The notes beneath the pieces are model-generated. The model saw nothing but the letters and a program-made list of their open reading frames with translations, made no database searches and was not told the DNA's origin. Source: an uncultured Maribacter sp. (GTDB lineage: Bacteria > Bacteroidota > Bacteroidia > Flavobacteriales > Flavobacteriaceae). Taken from it: 38,794 nucleotides of DNA. Position numbers and translations under genes: made by a program. Numbering within the stretch: position 1 is the stretch's first letter; each line of letters begins with the position of its first letter. The stretch covers positions 1-38,794 of the forward strand of contig CAKZLG010000169.1 in NCBI GenBank assembly GCA_937125035.1, written 5' to 3'. This document shows positions 8,304 through 15,486 of the stretch, one piece after another.

Positions 8304-8461
8304 GAAATGCCCACAACAAAGAGGCCCAACTCCCTTAAAATAAGAACTGAAACTGGGTTGGGACCCTCCATACAGGGCGGTGGGCACCCCCACATGAATA
8401 GCTACCAATCATAAACGAATATTTCCCGTTTATACAAAAGGAGGATTACACGGGGTGCCCA
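8292..8461. repeat. Interleaved inverted repeats in the divergent intergenic region
   Basis: A perfect 17-base inverted repeat (8292-8308 with 8421-8437) interleaves with a perfect 10-base one (TGGGCACCCC at 8381-8390 with GGGGTGCCCA at 8452-8461). Smaller hairpins (GGGT/ACCC at 8355-8366; CCCAAC 8325-8330 with GTTGGG 8357-8362) lie between. The order A-B-A'-B' is that of a pseudoknot. The outer pair contains the regulatory motif copies, so it may simply reflect oppositely oriented operators. Confidence 0.6.
8405..8437 (+). promoter_or_regulatory. Tandem LytTR-type operator pair facing the response-regulator operon
   Basis: CCGTTTATACAA (8426-8437) is preceded exactly 21 bases upstream by a degenerate copy, CCAATCATAAAC (8405-8416), matching about 8 of 12 positions of the other motifs. 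The proximal copy ends 63 bases before the ATG at 8501. The pair has the same orientation and spacing towards its gene as the pair facing the minus-strand unit, suggesting autoregulation. Confidence 0.45.
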
Positions 8462-8466
8462 ACCCC

Positions 8467-8474
8467 TAATTTTG
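8467..8474 (+). promoter_or_regulatory. -7 promoter element of the LytTR/kinase operon
   Basis: TAATTTTG matches the Bacteroidota -7 consensus TAnnTTTG and lies 26 bases before the ATG at 8501. No TTG/TTTG -33 element occurs at the usual distance, as expected of an activator-dependent promoter; the operator pair ends 29 bases upstream. Confidence 0.55.
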
Positions 8475-8500
8475 TTTAACTTTCCTATTTATTTTAATGT

Positions 8501-9235
8501 ATGTTAGACGCCGTAATCGTAGATGATGAGATAAAGGCCCTTCAGAGCCTTTCTTGGGAGCTCACTAATTTCAGTGATGAGATCACCGTTTCCGCCTCCT
8601 TTACCAACCCCTTTGAAGCGTTGGATTATCTGAGCGACCACACACCGGATTGTTTGTTTCTGGACATAGAAATGCCCACTATGGATGGGTTTCAATTCAT
8701 TCAAAAACTGACCAACAAGAATTTCCCGGTGGTCATTACCACCGCCTACAACCAATACGCCATTAAGGCCCTGAAGAACGAGGCCATCGATTATCTTTTG
8801 AAGCCCATTGACACAGATGACCTACAGGCCACCATCTCAAAGATAAAGAAGTACAATGCCAAGAATTTCACAGCGGAGAAATTGGAGCAGATCCTCATCA
8901 ACTTCAATGCCCGTTCTTTGAACAAAAAAATTACATTGAACACTGATGGTAAGCTGCTTTTTCTTGAAAGTGATGAAATCTTATATGCTGAATCTGACGG
9001 AAACTATAGCACCATTTACCTTACGGACGGCCAAAAGATCGTGCTGACCAAAAAACTGAAGGAAGTGAATTCCCTTCTGCCATCAGATGCCTTTTTCCGA
9101 ATACACAACTCCTATATCATCAATCTCAACAAAATCAAGGAATTCTTAAAGACCGATGGGTACGTCGTTTTAAAATCCAACCATAAGATTCCTGTTTCCA
9201 GACAGAAGAAATCCGATTTCCTGGACATGCTATAA
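8501..9235 (+). CDS. LytTR-family two-component response regulator
   Basis: This 244-residue protein has a receiver domain (about residues 1-115) and a C-terminal LytTR DNA-binding domain (about 139-244). The acidic pocket is Asp8/Asp9, the phosphoacceptor is Asp55 (LFLDIEMP), a conserved Thr is at 80/81 and the conserved Lys is Lys101 (LKPID). The LytTR part shows the usual FLESDEILYAESDGNYSTIY-like core and RIHNSYIINL. It is the first gene of an operon, one base ahead of a LytS-type histidine kinase (stop at 9233-9235, start at 9237), its evident partner. Candidate LytTR operators and a TAnnTTTG element lie just upstream. Kinases and regulators of this type control cell-envelope, toxin or secretion genes in other bacteria; the target here is inferred to be the divergent small secreted unit and itself. 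Confidence 0.95.
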   Translation: MLDAVIVDDEIKALQSLSWELTNFSDEITVSASFTNPFEALDYLSDHTPDCLFLDIEMPTMDGFQFIQKLTNKNFPVVITTAYNQYAIKALKNEAIDYLLKPIDTDDLQATISKIKKYNAKNFTAEKLEQILINFNARSLNKKITLNTDGKLLFLESDEILYAESDGNYSTIYLTDGQKIVLTKKLKEVNSLLPSDAFFRIHNSYIINLNKIKEFLKTDGYVVLKSNHKIPVSRQKKSDFLDML

Positions 9236-9236
9236 A

Positions 9237-11216
9237 ATGATGCCATTGCCAACCCCAAGAAAGCCCAGTAACCGCAACATACATCCTATATTTTTCCGAA
9301 GATATGTACTATTGCTCTTGGTTCTGCCCCTTTCCATGGCCCTAGAGGCCCAGCATCTTTCCGCGGAAATTAAGGACCAAGTGGACCGCCTGATCTATGC
9401 AGCGCCCAAGACCTATGCGGAAATTGACCAAGTCCTGCGCCCTGTACGACAAGATACCGCAGCCTTGGAACAATTTATGGCCCTTGCCAAAAAGAGGAAC
9501 TATCTGGCCGGGCTGTGTTATGCCCTTAACCAAAAAGGCAGGTTCTATAGGGGGATTTCTGAATATTCAAAGGCCATCTCCCTTTTCCAGGAGGCCAAAG
9601 AACTCGCCGAAATAGCGGGCAACACCGAGTTCATTATTTATAGCCTTAACATGATGAGCGTGGTCTTTAGAAGAACGGAAGCCATAAAGTCTGCCCTAGA
9701 CTATAGCCAAGAAGCCCTGGAATTGGCGGAATCCATAGAAAACCCTTCCGTAGGAATAAAGCGCAGTAAAAATGTCTCCTTGAACAGTATAGGCAATATT
9801 TACCAAATTTTGGAACAGTACGATCTGGCCATAGAAAAATACCGGCAAGCCATGCTGTTGGAGCGCGAACTGGACAATAAACTGGGGCTGGCCATTAACC
9901 ATCAAAATATCGGGGAATGCCTAGAGGCCCAAGGCCAATTGAAAGAGGCCCTGGAAAATTACAACCAGTCCTTGGCCTATAATGAGGCCATAGATTCAGA
10001 CAAGGGGAAAATCATCTGTTATGTAGGCATAGCGCATGTATATGTACATATGGGAAGGACCGAAGAGGCCCTTCTTCTGTTGCGGTCCTCATTGAAAAAA
10101 GCCAAACCCTTGGCCGACCAAAAGATCATCGTGGCCATTTTGATCAATATGGGTTGGACCTACATACACTTGCAAGAATATCAAAAAGCAGAACAGCAAC
10201 TCACAAAAGCCCTATACCAAGCTGAGCAATATAATTTTGCGTCTGAAGTGGCAGAGGCCAATAAGTTTTTGGCGGAGCTGTGGATCAAACAAGATGATTA
10301 CGAAAAGGCCATGGGCTTTTTCAAAGAACATAAAAATTATGAGGAGCAAATAAAGAAAAACCTCAACATGCGGTATGTCAATGACATGATCCAGCGTTAT
10401 GAGACGGAAAAGAGAACAAATCAGATACAGCGCTTGGCCCAAGAAAATGAATCGGTACGGCAAAAGCTGCGTAAAAATAGGACCATGTTGCTCATTTCCG
10501 GTATTGGGTTATTGCTCTTGGCGGGCATCCTGTACATTTTATACAGACAATACCAGTTAAGCAATGAGAAAAAGTTGTTGACCTTGGAACAGACGATGCT
10601 GCGCAGCCAAATGAACCCCCATTTTTTATTCAACTCCCTGAACTCCATAAAGCTCTACATCATCAACAATGAACAGAAAAATGCCGTGCATTATCTGAAC
10701 AAATTCTCTAAATTGGTTCGAAAAATACTGGAGGCCTCCTCGCAAAGGGAAATTCCGTTGGCAGAGGAACTGGAAACAGTGGAACTCTATATGAACATTG
10801 AGAACATTCGTTTCTCCAACGAAATCAATTTTAAGACCATCATTCACGATGACCTGGATGTGCACAATATAAAAATACCCTCTCTCATATTACAGCCTTT
10901 TCTAGAGAATGCCCTGTGGCACGGGCTTTCCTCAAAAGAGGGGGCAAAGAACATTTTGTTGGAGGTGCACCGGGGAGAGAGCGGCTTTATCAACATTAGT
11001 ATTACGGACAATGGCGTGGGCAGGGACGCCGCAGAACGCATAAAAGAGGGTAAAGTACTGAAACGGAAATCCGTGGGCATAGACATCACCAAAGAACGGT
11101 TGGCCAATTTTTCAAAAGACTACCTCAATTCCTTTCAAGTAGACATCATTGACCTCTACGACCCTACCAATAGCCCCAAGGGCACAAAGATCGTACTCCA
11201 TATTCCTATTGAGTAA
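9237..11216 (+). CDS. Sensor histidine kinase with N-terminal TPR sensor region (LytS/YehU-type catalytic part)
   Basis: This 659-residue protein has an N-terminal signal/hydrophobic segment (about 24-40), a long periplasmic region of tetratricopeptide repeats (about 60-370; e.g. NSIGNIYQILEQYDLAIEKY, NHQNIGECLEAQGQLKEALE), a coiled stretch and one membrane span (about 417-437). The His_kinase domain has phosphoacceptor His462 in MNPHFLFNSLNSI. The HATPase N-box is LQPFLENALWHGL (about 550-563), with ITDNGVG for nucleotide binding. An ATG three bases later is an equally possible start. TPR modules bind peptides or proteins, so an extracytoplasmic protein or peptide signal is plausible. It is co-transcribed with the LytTR regulator. 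Its 3' end overlaps the convergent DUF3109 gene by 11 bases. Confidence 0.93.
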   Translation: MMPLPTPRKPSNRNIHPIFFRRYVLLLLVLPLSMALEAQHLSAEIKDQVDRLIYAAPKTYAEIDQVLRPVRQDTAALEQFMALAKKRNYLAGLCYALNQKGRFYRGISEYSKAISLFQEAKELAEIAGNTEFIIYSLNMMSVVFRRTEAIKSALDYSQEALELAESIENPSVGIKRSKNVSLNSIGNIYQILEQYDLAIEKYRQAMLLERELDNKLGLAINHQNIGECLEAQGQLKEALENYNQSLAYNEAIDSDKGKIICYVGIAHVYVHMGRTEEALLLLRSSLKKAKPLADQKIIVAILINMGWTYIHLQEYQKAEQQLTKALYQAEQYNFASEVAEANKFLAELWIKQDDYEKAMGFFKEHKNYEEQIKKNLNMRYVNDMIQRYETEKRTNQIQRLAQENESVRQKLRKNRTMLLISGIGLLLLAGILYILYRQYQLSNEKKLLTLEQTMLRSQMNPHFLFNSLNSIKLYIINNEQKNAVHYLNKFSKLVRKILEASSQREIPLAEELETVELYMNIENIRFSNEINFKTIIHDDLDVHNIKIPSLILQPFLENALWHGLSSKEGAKNILLEVHRGESGFINISITDNGVGRDAAERIKEGKVLKRKSVGIDITKERLANFSKDYLNSFQVDIIDLYDPTNSPKGTKIVLHIPIE

Positions 11217-11775
11217 GGTGCTGTTTGGCCACCTCTTCCAGCTCCTTGTACCATGACACCCCAAATTTTCGGATCAATGCCTCTTTCACAAATTTATACA
11301 CGGGCACTTTGAGTTCTTGGCCCAAACTGCAGGCTGGATCACAAATATGCCATTTATGGTAATTGACCGCAGTAAGTTCCGTATACTCCCGTATCCGAAC
11401 GGGATAGAGATGGCATGAAACCGGTTTTTTCCACGTAATGGCGCCATGGTTATGGGCTTCCTCAATGCCGCATTTGGCTATCTCACCATCAAACACCACG
11501 TAGGCACATTCACTGCCATTCACCAAAGGTGTTTCCCACTCCCCGTCTTCCCCTTTTACGAAAGCCCCTTGATCTTCGATCACCTCAATGCCCTCTGGGC
11601 GTAAAAAAGGTTTTACCTTATGGTAAATATCCACCAAGATCTCCGTTTCCCTATCCGTGAGGGGGGCACCGGCATCACCGTCCACACAACAGGCCCCTTT
11701 GCACGCGGATAAGTTGCATACAAAATCATTTTCAATGATCTCTTCAGAAATAATGGTCTTTCCCAGTTGAAACAT
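11206..11775 (-). CDS. DUF3109 family cysteine-rich protein
   Basis: This 189-residue protein matches the DUF3109 pattern well known in Bacteroidota. The N-terminus has CNLSACKGACCVDGDAGAPL (about residues 20-39), and the C-terminal half has further Cys/His groups (KCGIEEAHNHG, VSCHLYP, CDPACSLGQEL). The arrangement suggests a zinc or iron-sulfur site, but no biochemical role is established. It is likely cytoplasmic, with no signal peptide. The stop is embedded in the 3' end of the convergent histidine-kinase gene (11-base overlap), so there is no terminator between them. Confidence 0.9.
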   Translation of the reverse strand: MFQLGKTIISEEIIENDFVCNLSACKGACCVDGDAGAPLTDRETEILVDIYHKVKPFLRPEGIEVIEDQGAFVKGEDGEWETPLVNGSECAYVVFDGEIAKCGIEEAHNHGAITWKKPVSCHLYPVRIREYTELTAVNYHKWHICDPACSLGQELKVPVYKFVKEALIRKFGVSWYKELEEVAKQHLTQ

Positions 11776-11869
11776 GCCAAAGAATTAAGTGTGCAAGATA
11801 CTGCTTTTGCGTGCCGGAACATTCACGATTATTTAAAATTTGAAACATCCAAAACCCTATTTATAAGCG

Positions 11870-11877
11870 TAGATTTG
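11870..11877 (+). promoter_or_regulatory. -7 promoter element for the MarC-family gene
   Basis: TAGATTTG fits TAnnTTTG and lies 15 bases before the ATG at 11893. A transcript starting just after it excludes the longer in-frame start at 11767, which would also overlap the DUF3109 gene. Confidence 0.45.
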
Positions 11878-11892
11878 CAAAAATTTATTGAC

Positions 11893-12477
11893 ATGACCTT
11901 TCATTTCAACTTAAGGGAAATTACCACGGCCAGCATGGTGCTCTTTGCGGTCATTGATATTTTGGGCAGTATACCCATTATCATTGGGCTTAGAAAAAAG
12001 GTGGGCCATATTCAATCTGAGAAGGCCAGCATCGTGGCAGCATGTCTCATGGTGGCCTTCTTGTTTTTGGGCGAGGAAATATTAAAACTAATAGGCATAG
12101 ACGTAAATTCCTTTGCTGTAGCCGGGGCCTTTATCATCTTCTTTTTGGCCATAGAGATGATTTTGGGCATAAGCCTCTACCGTGATGATGAGCCGGAAAG
12201 CGCCTCCATTGTTCCCATAGCCTTTCCGCTCATTGCTGGGGCGGGCACCTTGACGTCCATCCTGTCCCTACGGGCGGAATATTATGTGGAGAACATCATT
12301 GTGGCCATTGTCATCAACATTATCTTTGTTTACTTGGTCTTGAAATCGTCCGCCAAGTTAGAGCGTAAACTCGGTAAAAACGGGGTGAATGTCATCCGAA
12401 AGGTTTTCGGGGTGGTGCTCATGGCCATTGCGGTTAAATTGTTCGCGGCCAACATCAATGCCCTTTTCAGCCATTGA
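11893..12477 (+). CDS. MarC family integral membrane protein
   Basis: This 194-residue protein has the six hydrophobic segments of the MarC/UPF0056 family. It includes the typical opening with FAVIDILGSIPIII, the central GAFIIFFLAIEMILGI, IPLIAGAG-like AFPLIAGAGTL and a C-terminal helix VFGVVLMAIAVKLFAANI. MarC proteins were once linked to multiple antibiotic resistance, but their transport role is unproven. I chose the ATG at 11893 rather than 11767 because the extra 42 residues are not family-like, overlap the divergent DUF3109 gene and precede a TAnnTTTG promoter element. A small membrane-protein gene follows after 37 bases. Confidence 0.92.
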   Translation: MTFHFNLREITTASMVLFAVIDILGSIPIIIGLRKKVGHIQSEKASIVAACLMVAFLFLGEEILKLIGIDVNSFAVAGAFIIFFLAIEMILGISLYRDDEPESASIVPIAFPLIAGAGTLTSILSLRAEYYVENIIVAIVINIIFVYLVLKSSAKLERKLGKNGVNVIRKVFGVVLMAIAVKLFAANINALFSH

Positions 12478-12514
12478 AAAAGATTGTATTTTTGTTATCT
12501 AATGCAGCAGGAAA

Positions 12515-12718
12515 ATGAACAGAATCGTATCCATTATTTTAATTGTCCTTGCCTTGGCGCTCATAACCTACAACGTAACGTTGATCAACTTTGAAAATCC
12601 GTTGGAGGGCAACAGCATCATAGCCATGATCGGTATTGTGGCATCTCTCTGCGCCATTGTGCTCGTCTTGATCTATAATGCCAGCAAGAAAGTGCAAAAC
12701 AAGATGAACGAGGATTAA
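12515..12718 (+). CDS. Small two-span membrane protein, function unknown (67 aa)
   Basis: The 67 residues form two hydrophobic helices (about 5-22 and 36-56) with a short acidic/polar loop (NFENPLEGNS) and a charged C-terminus (KKVQNKMNED). It looks like a conserved small inner-membrane protein of the kind found in many flavobacteria, but I cannot name the family. A TATTTTTG element (12487-12494) precedes it by 20 bases, so it may have its own promoter in addition to readthrough from marC. Its stop is shared with the convergent protease gene: the four bases TTAA at 12715-12718 supply TAA to both strands. Confidence 0.75.
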   Translation: MNRIVSIILIVLALALITYNVTLINFENPLEGNSIIAMIGIVASLCAIVLVLIYNASKKVQNKMNED

Positions 12719-14340
12719 TCTCTTGGCGCGGTTTCCAAAGGAGCGGCCTCTTTTACCATGGGCCTGTCCAACCGCAGTACCTCTTGCAGCATAGGGTCTT
12801 CCGAACTTCTGATCTTGGCCCCTACATTGTCATTGAAAAGTTGTTCCGCCAAAGCTGCCTTAATATACCGCTTAATGGTCTGCTCATGGTCGTAGAAATT
12901 CATGCGCAAGTTTCTACTTACGCTATATTCCACGAAATCACCGAACAGAATATCATCTACCCTGAAATCCTCCAAAAATTCAGTTTGTGTGTAGGCGCGG
13001 TAGCGGGTCCGGTCAGATTCCAAGTGCTCAAACACAAAAAAGGAGAGGAAACCAAGGCTTTCCATACTGGCCACAGCTTCTTCTTCATTGGAGCCAAGGG
13101 GCACAAAGACGTCTGGAATAATGCCCCCACCACCATAGACCACTTTGCCATTGGGGGTGGTGAACTTCAATGAATCGGCCACCTTAATACTGTCCACGGA
13201 AACGAGTTCGCCACTATGGTAACGCTCCATAAAACGCTGGTAATAATCTTTTGACCCTTTCTCGTAATTTCTTTGGATGCTCCGCCCCGTGGGTGTATAG
13301 TAGCGGGAAACGGTGAGCCTAACGGCAGAACCATCCCCCAGTGCCATTTCTCTTTGCACCAAGCCTTTGCCAAAGGATCGCCTGCCCACAATAGTGCCCA
13401 CATCATTGTCCTGTAAGGCCCCGGCAATGATCTCACTGGCAGAAGCGGACCTTTCATTGATCAGAACATACACCGGCTTGTTCTCAAAGCTTCCCTTTTT
13501 TGTGGCATAACTCTTATCTATGTTCCCTTTTTTGTTCTTGGTAAAAAGAATCAACTTACCATCATTTAAGAATTCATCCGCCATTTGTTCCGCAATGCCA
13601 AGATAGCCTCCGGGATTGTCCCTAAGATCCAACACCAATTTTTTTGCACCTTGCTCCGTTAGGTCTGCCAATGCCTCTTTGAATTCCATAAAGGTGGATT
13701 CCGCAAAGCGGTTCACCTTTATATACCCCATATCCGGCTTCAACAAATAGGAGGCCGTGACACTCTTTATGGGCACCACTCCCCTTTTTATGTTCACGGT
13801 AAAGGTCTTTCCGGTAGTACTTCTGTACACCGTAAGGGCAATGGGGCTTCCTTCCTTTCCCTTCAACTTGTCCACAATGACCTCACTGGGCATGCCCTTG
13901 CCGTGCAAGGTGTCCGCTCCTGCCATAAGAATACGGTCTCCCGGAAGGAGGCCTACCTTGGCACTTGGCCCCCCGGGAACGGTTCGTATGACCGCTATGG
14001 TATCTTGGTAGGTATAAAAATTGATGCCAATGCCCACAAAATCCCCTTTCATGTTCTCGGCTACGCGCTTCATGTCCTTTTCCGGGATGTAAACGGAGTG
14101 GGGATCCAACTTTTCCAAAATACTGTTCACGGTGACATCCACAATACTGTCCGTGTTCACCTCATCCACGTATTCATAGTCTATGTAATCTATGAGCCGG
14201 TTGAGCTTATCCTTTTTTGAATTGGTGGTGAACAAGCGCTCTGGGGTATCATTGAAATGCAGTTTTCCACCCACAAAGATGCCCAAGGCCAAAGCCGCAG
14301 CAATGATGGTAGGTACTAAGTAATTGTATTTTCTGCCCAT
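12715..14340 (-). CDS. S41-family C-terminal processing peptidase (CtpA/Prc-like)
   Basis: This 541-residue serine protease has an N-terminal membrane anchor or signal (about residues 8-24), a PDZ domain (about 95-185; GIGINF, GDRILMAG) and the S41 catalytic domain. The Ser/Lys dyad is visible as Ser300 in ERSASASEI and Lys325 in FGKGLVQ, 25 residues apart as in Prc. LDLRDNPGG (about 238-246) is the conserved strand before it. It should act in the periplasm, trimming C-termini of envelope proteins. It is the last gene of a minus-strand cluster, 19 bases after the deaminase-like gene. It has about 100 extra residues after the catalytic core, a C-terminal helical region seen in Bacteroidota homologues. 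Confidence 0.95.
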   Translation of the reverse strand: MGRKYNYLVPTIIAAALALGIFVGGKLHFNDTPERLFTTNSKKDKLNRLIDYIDYEYVDEVNTDSIVDVTVNSILEKLDPHSVYIPEKDMKRVAENMKGDFVGIGINFYTYQDTIAVIRTVPGGPSAKVGLLPGDRILMAGADTLHGKGMPSEVIVDKLKGKEGSPIALTVYRSTTGKTFTVNIKRGVVPIKSVTASYLLKPDMGYIKVNRFAESTFMEFKEALADLTEQGAKKLVLDLRDNPGGYLGIAEQMADEFLNDGKLILFTKNKKGNIDKSYATKKGSFENKPVYVLINERSASASEIIAGALQDNDVGTIVGRRSFGKGLVQREMALGDGSAVRLTVSRYYTPTGRSIQRNYEKGSKDYYQRFMERYHSGELVSVDSIKVADSLKFTTPNGKVVYGGGGIIPDVFVPLGSNEEEAVASMESLGFLSFFVFEHLESDRTRYRAYTQTEFLEDFRVDDILFGDFVEYSVSRNLRMNFYDHEQTIKRYIKAALAEQLFNDNVGAKIRSSEDPMLQEVLRLDRPMVKEAAPLETAPRD

Positions 14341-14359
14341 TTTCTTCCTGATTGCTCTA

Positions 14360-14791
14360 CTAGGCCCCGATCTCTGGTAAATGCAGCAGCTCTACGCCGG
14401 CCTTTTCCAAAAAATCTAGCCCTGAATTATCTTTGTAAGCCCGCTGGTACACTACACGTTTTATGCCAGACTGGTGAATCAGCTTACTGCATTCACGGCA
14501 TGGGGATAGGGTGATGTACAAGGTGGCCCCTTCACAGGATTGCGTGGAACTGGCCACTTTTGATATGGCATTGGCCTCTGCGTGCAGCACATACCATTTG
14601 GTATACCCCTCGTCATCCTCACAACTGTTCTCAAAACCCGTAGGGGTGCCGTTGTACCCATCTGAAATGATCATTCTGGCCTTGACAATAATGGCCCCGA
14701 CCTGCTTGCGCTTGCAGTAGGATAATTTTCCCCATTCCTGTGCCATTCTAAGATAGGCCTTGTCATACTTCTGCTGCTTGGCTTTTTTCAT
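14360..14791 (-). CDS. Deoxycytidylate deaminase-like zinc enzyme (dCMP deaminase/ComEB family)
   Basis: From the ATG at 14791 this encodes 143 residues, the normal length. Zinc-site residues are His70 and Glu72 (LHAEANAI) and Cys98/Cys101 (PCRECSKLI). The motif SYCKRKQVGAIIVK and the substrate-loop NGTPTGFENSCED are typical of dCMP deaminases, which make dUMP for thymidylate synthesis. A longer frame to 14854 adds 21 residues without family character, so I prefer 14791. It lies between the HupE-like gene (89 bases upstream) and the protease (19 bases downstream) in the same direction. Cytoplasmic; it complements the ribonucleotide reductase elsewhere in the window only in a metabolic sense. 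Confidence 0.92.
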   Translation of the reverse strand: MKKAKQQKYDKAYLRMAQEWGKLSYCKRKQVGAIIVKARMIISDGYNGTPTGFENSCEDDEGYTKWYVLHAEANAISKVASSTQSCEGATLYITLSPCRECSKLIHQSGIKRVVYQRAYKDNSGLDFLEKAGVELLHLPEIGA

Positions 14792-14880
14792 GTATATCTG
14801 GGGAATATGGACCCTACTTTTTACTAAGATACCTGCTTTACTGCGGGATGCCAACCCCTTTTGGACAATTTAACACAACC

Positions 14881-15465
14881 CTACCATGGAAACGTGTTCC
14901 ACAGCAAGGGTATTGTGATCAAAAGAATAAGACTGCTGGCCCACAAGACAAAATGGGATTGTTTGATGTGTAGCAACACTTGTAGGACGTATGCCAAAAG
15001 CAACACCAAAACCACAATGATCACCTGAGATACTTCTATGCCCAAGGCAAAACCCAATAAGGGTGCCACCCTTTCCTCAAGCCCTGCAACCAGCATCTTA
15101 AAATAATTGGAGAACCCAAAACCATGTACCAGCCCAAAAAAGGCGGTGGCGCCCAGGTGCCAAAACAGGTTCTGGCCCTCTTGCCCGCCCCGGAGTTTTA
15201 TAATGTTGTACAAGGCCGTGAGCACTATGGTCACCGGAATCAAAAATTCTATCAGGGAGACCTCCACAGTGATGATGCCATACACGGATAAGAAAAGGGA
15301 AAGACAATGGGTCACCGTAAAGACAGTGGCCAAGAGCACCACACTTTTCCACTGTTTGAAGGTGAACGGTACCGCCAGGGCAGAGAGAAACAAGATATGG
15401 TCATAGGCTCCCAAATCCAAAACGTGGTCCAGCCCCATTTTTACATAAAACCAAAAATCTTCCAT
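14881..15465 (-). CDS. HupE/UreJ-like membrane protein
   Basis: This 194-residue protein has about six hydrophobic segments and the histidine motifs of the HupE/UreJ_2 group: GLDHVLDLGAYDHILFL near the N-terminus, VTHCLSLFL in the second span and FFGLVHGFGFSNYF mid-protein. Some family members transport nickel or cobalt for hydrogenase/urease, but the many Bacteroidota copies occur without those enzymes, as here, and their substrate is unknown. It is 21 bases downstream of the DnaJ/TerB gene and probably shares its promoter. Confidence 0.9.
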   Translation of the reverse strand: MEDFWFYVKMGLDHVLDLGAYDHILFLSALAVPFTFKQWKSVVLLATVFTVTHCLSLFLSVYGIITVEVSLIEFLIPVTIVLTALYNIIKLRGGQEGQNLFWHLGATAFFGLVHGFGFSNYFKMLVAGLEERVAPLLGFALGIEVSQVIIVVLVLLLAYVLQVLLHIKQSHFVLWASSLILLITIPLLWNTFPW

Positions 15466-15486
15466 AATTAGTTCATTTTAGGAGCA

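Noticed and set aside
8213-8414. Two open frames of 60-64 residues on opposite strands in the divergent intergenic region (8213-8395 minus, 8220-8414 plus)
   Set aside because: They run across the inverted repeats and operator motifs, have no family-like composition and overlap each other antisense; the regulatory reading explains the sequence better.
8292-8437. MITE or insertion-sequence remnant bounded by the 17-base inverted repeat
   Set aside because: No target-site duplication is seen and the repeat core is present in further direct copies outside the supposed element (8271-8282), which suits operators better than transposon ends.
11767-11892. N-terminal extension of the MarC gene to an ATG at 11767
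   Set aside because: It overlaps the divergent DUF3109 start, is not hydrophobic like the family's N-terminus and lies upstream of the TAGATTTG promoter element.
14792-14854. N-terminal extension of the dCMP-deaminase-like gene to 14854
   Set aside because: The added 21 residues have no counterpart in the family; the 143-residue form has the expected length.
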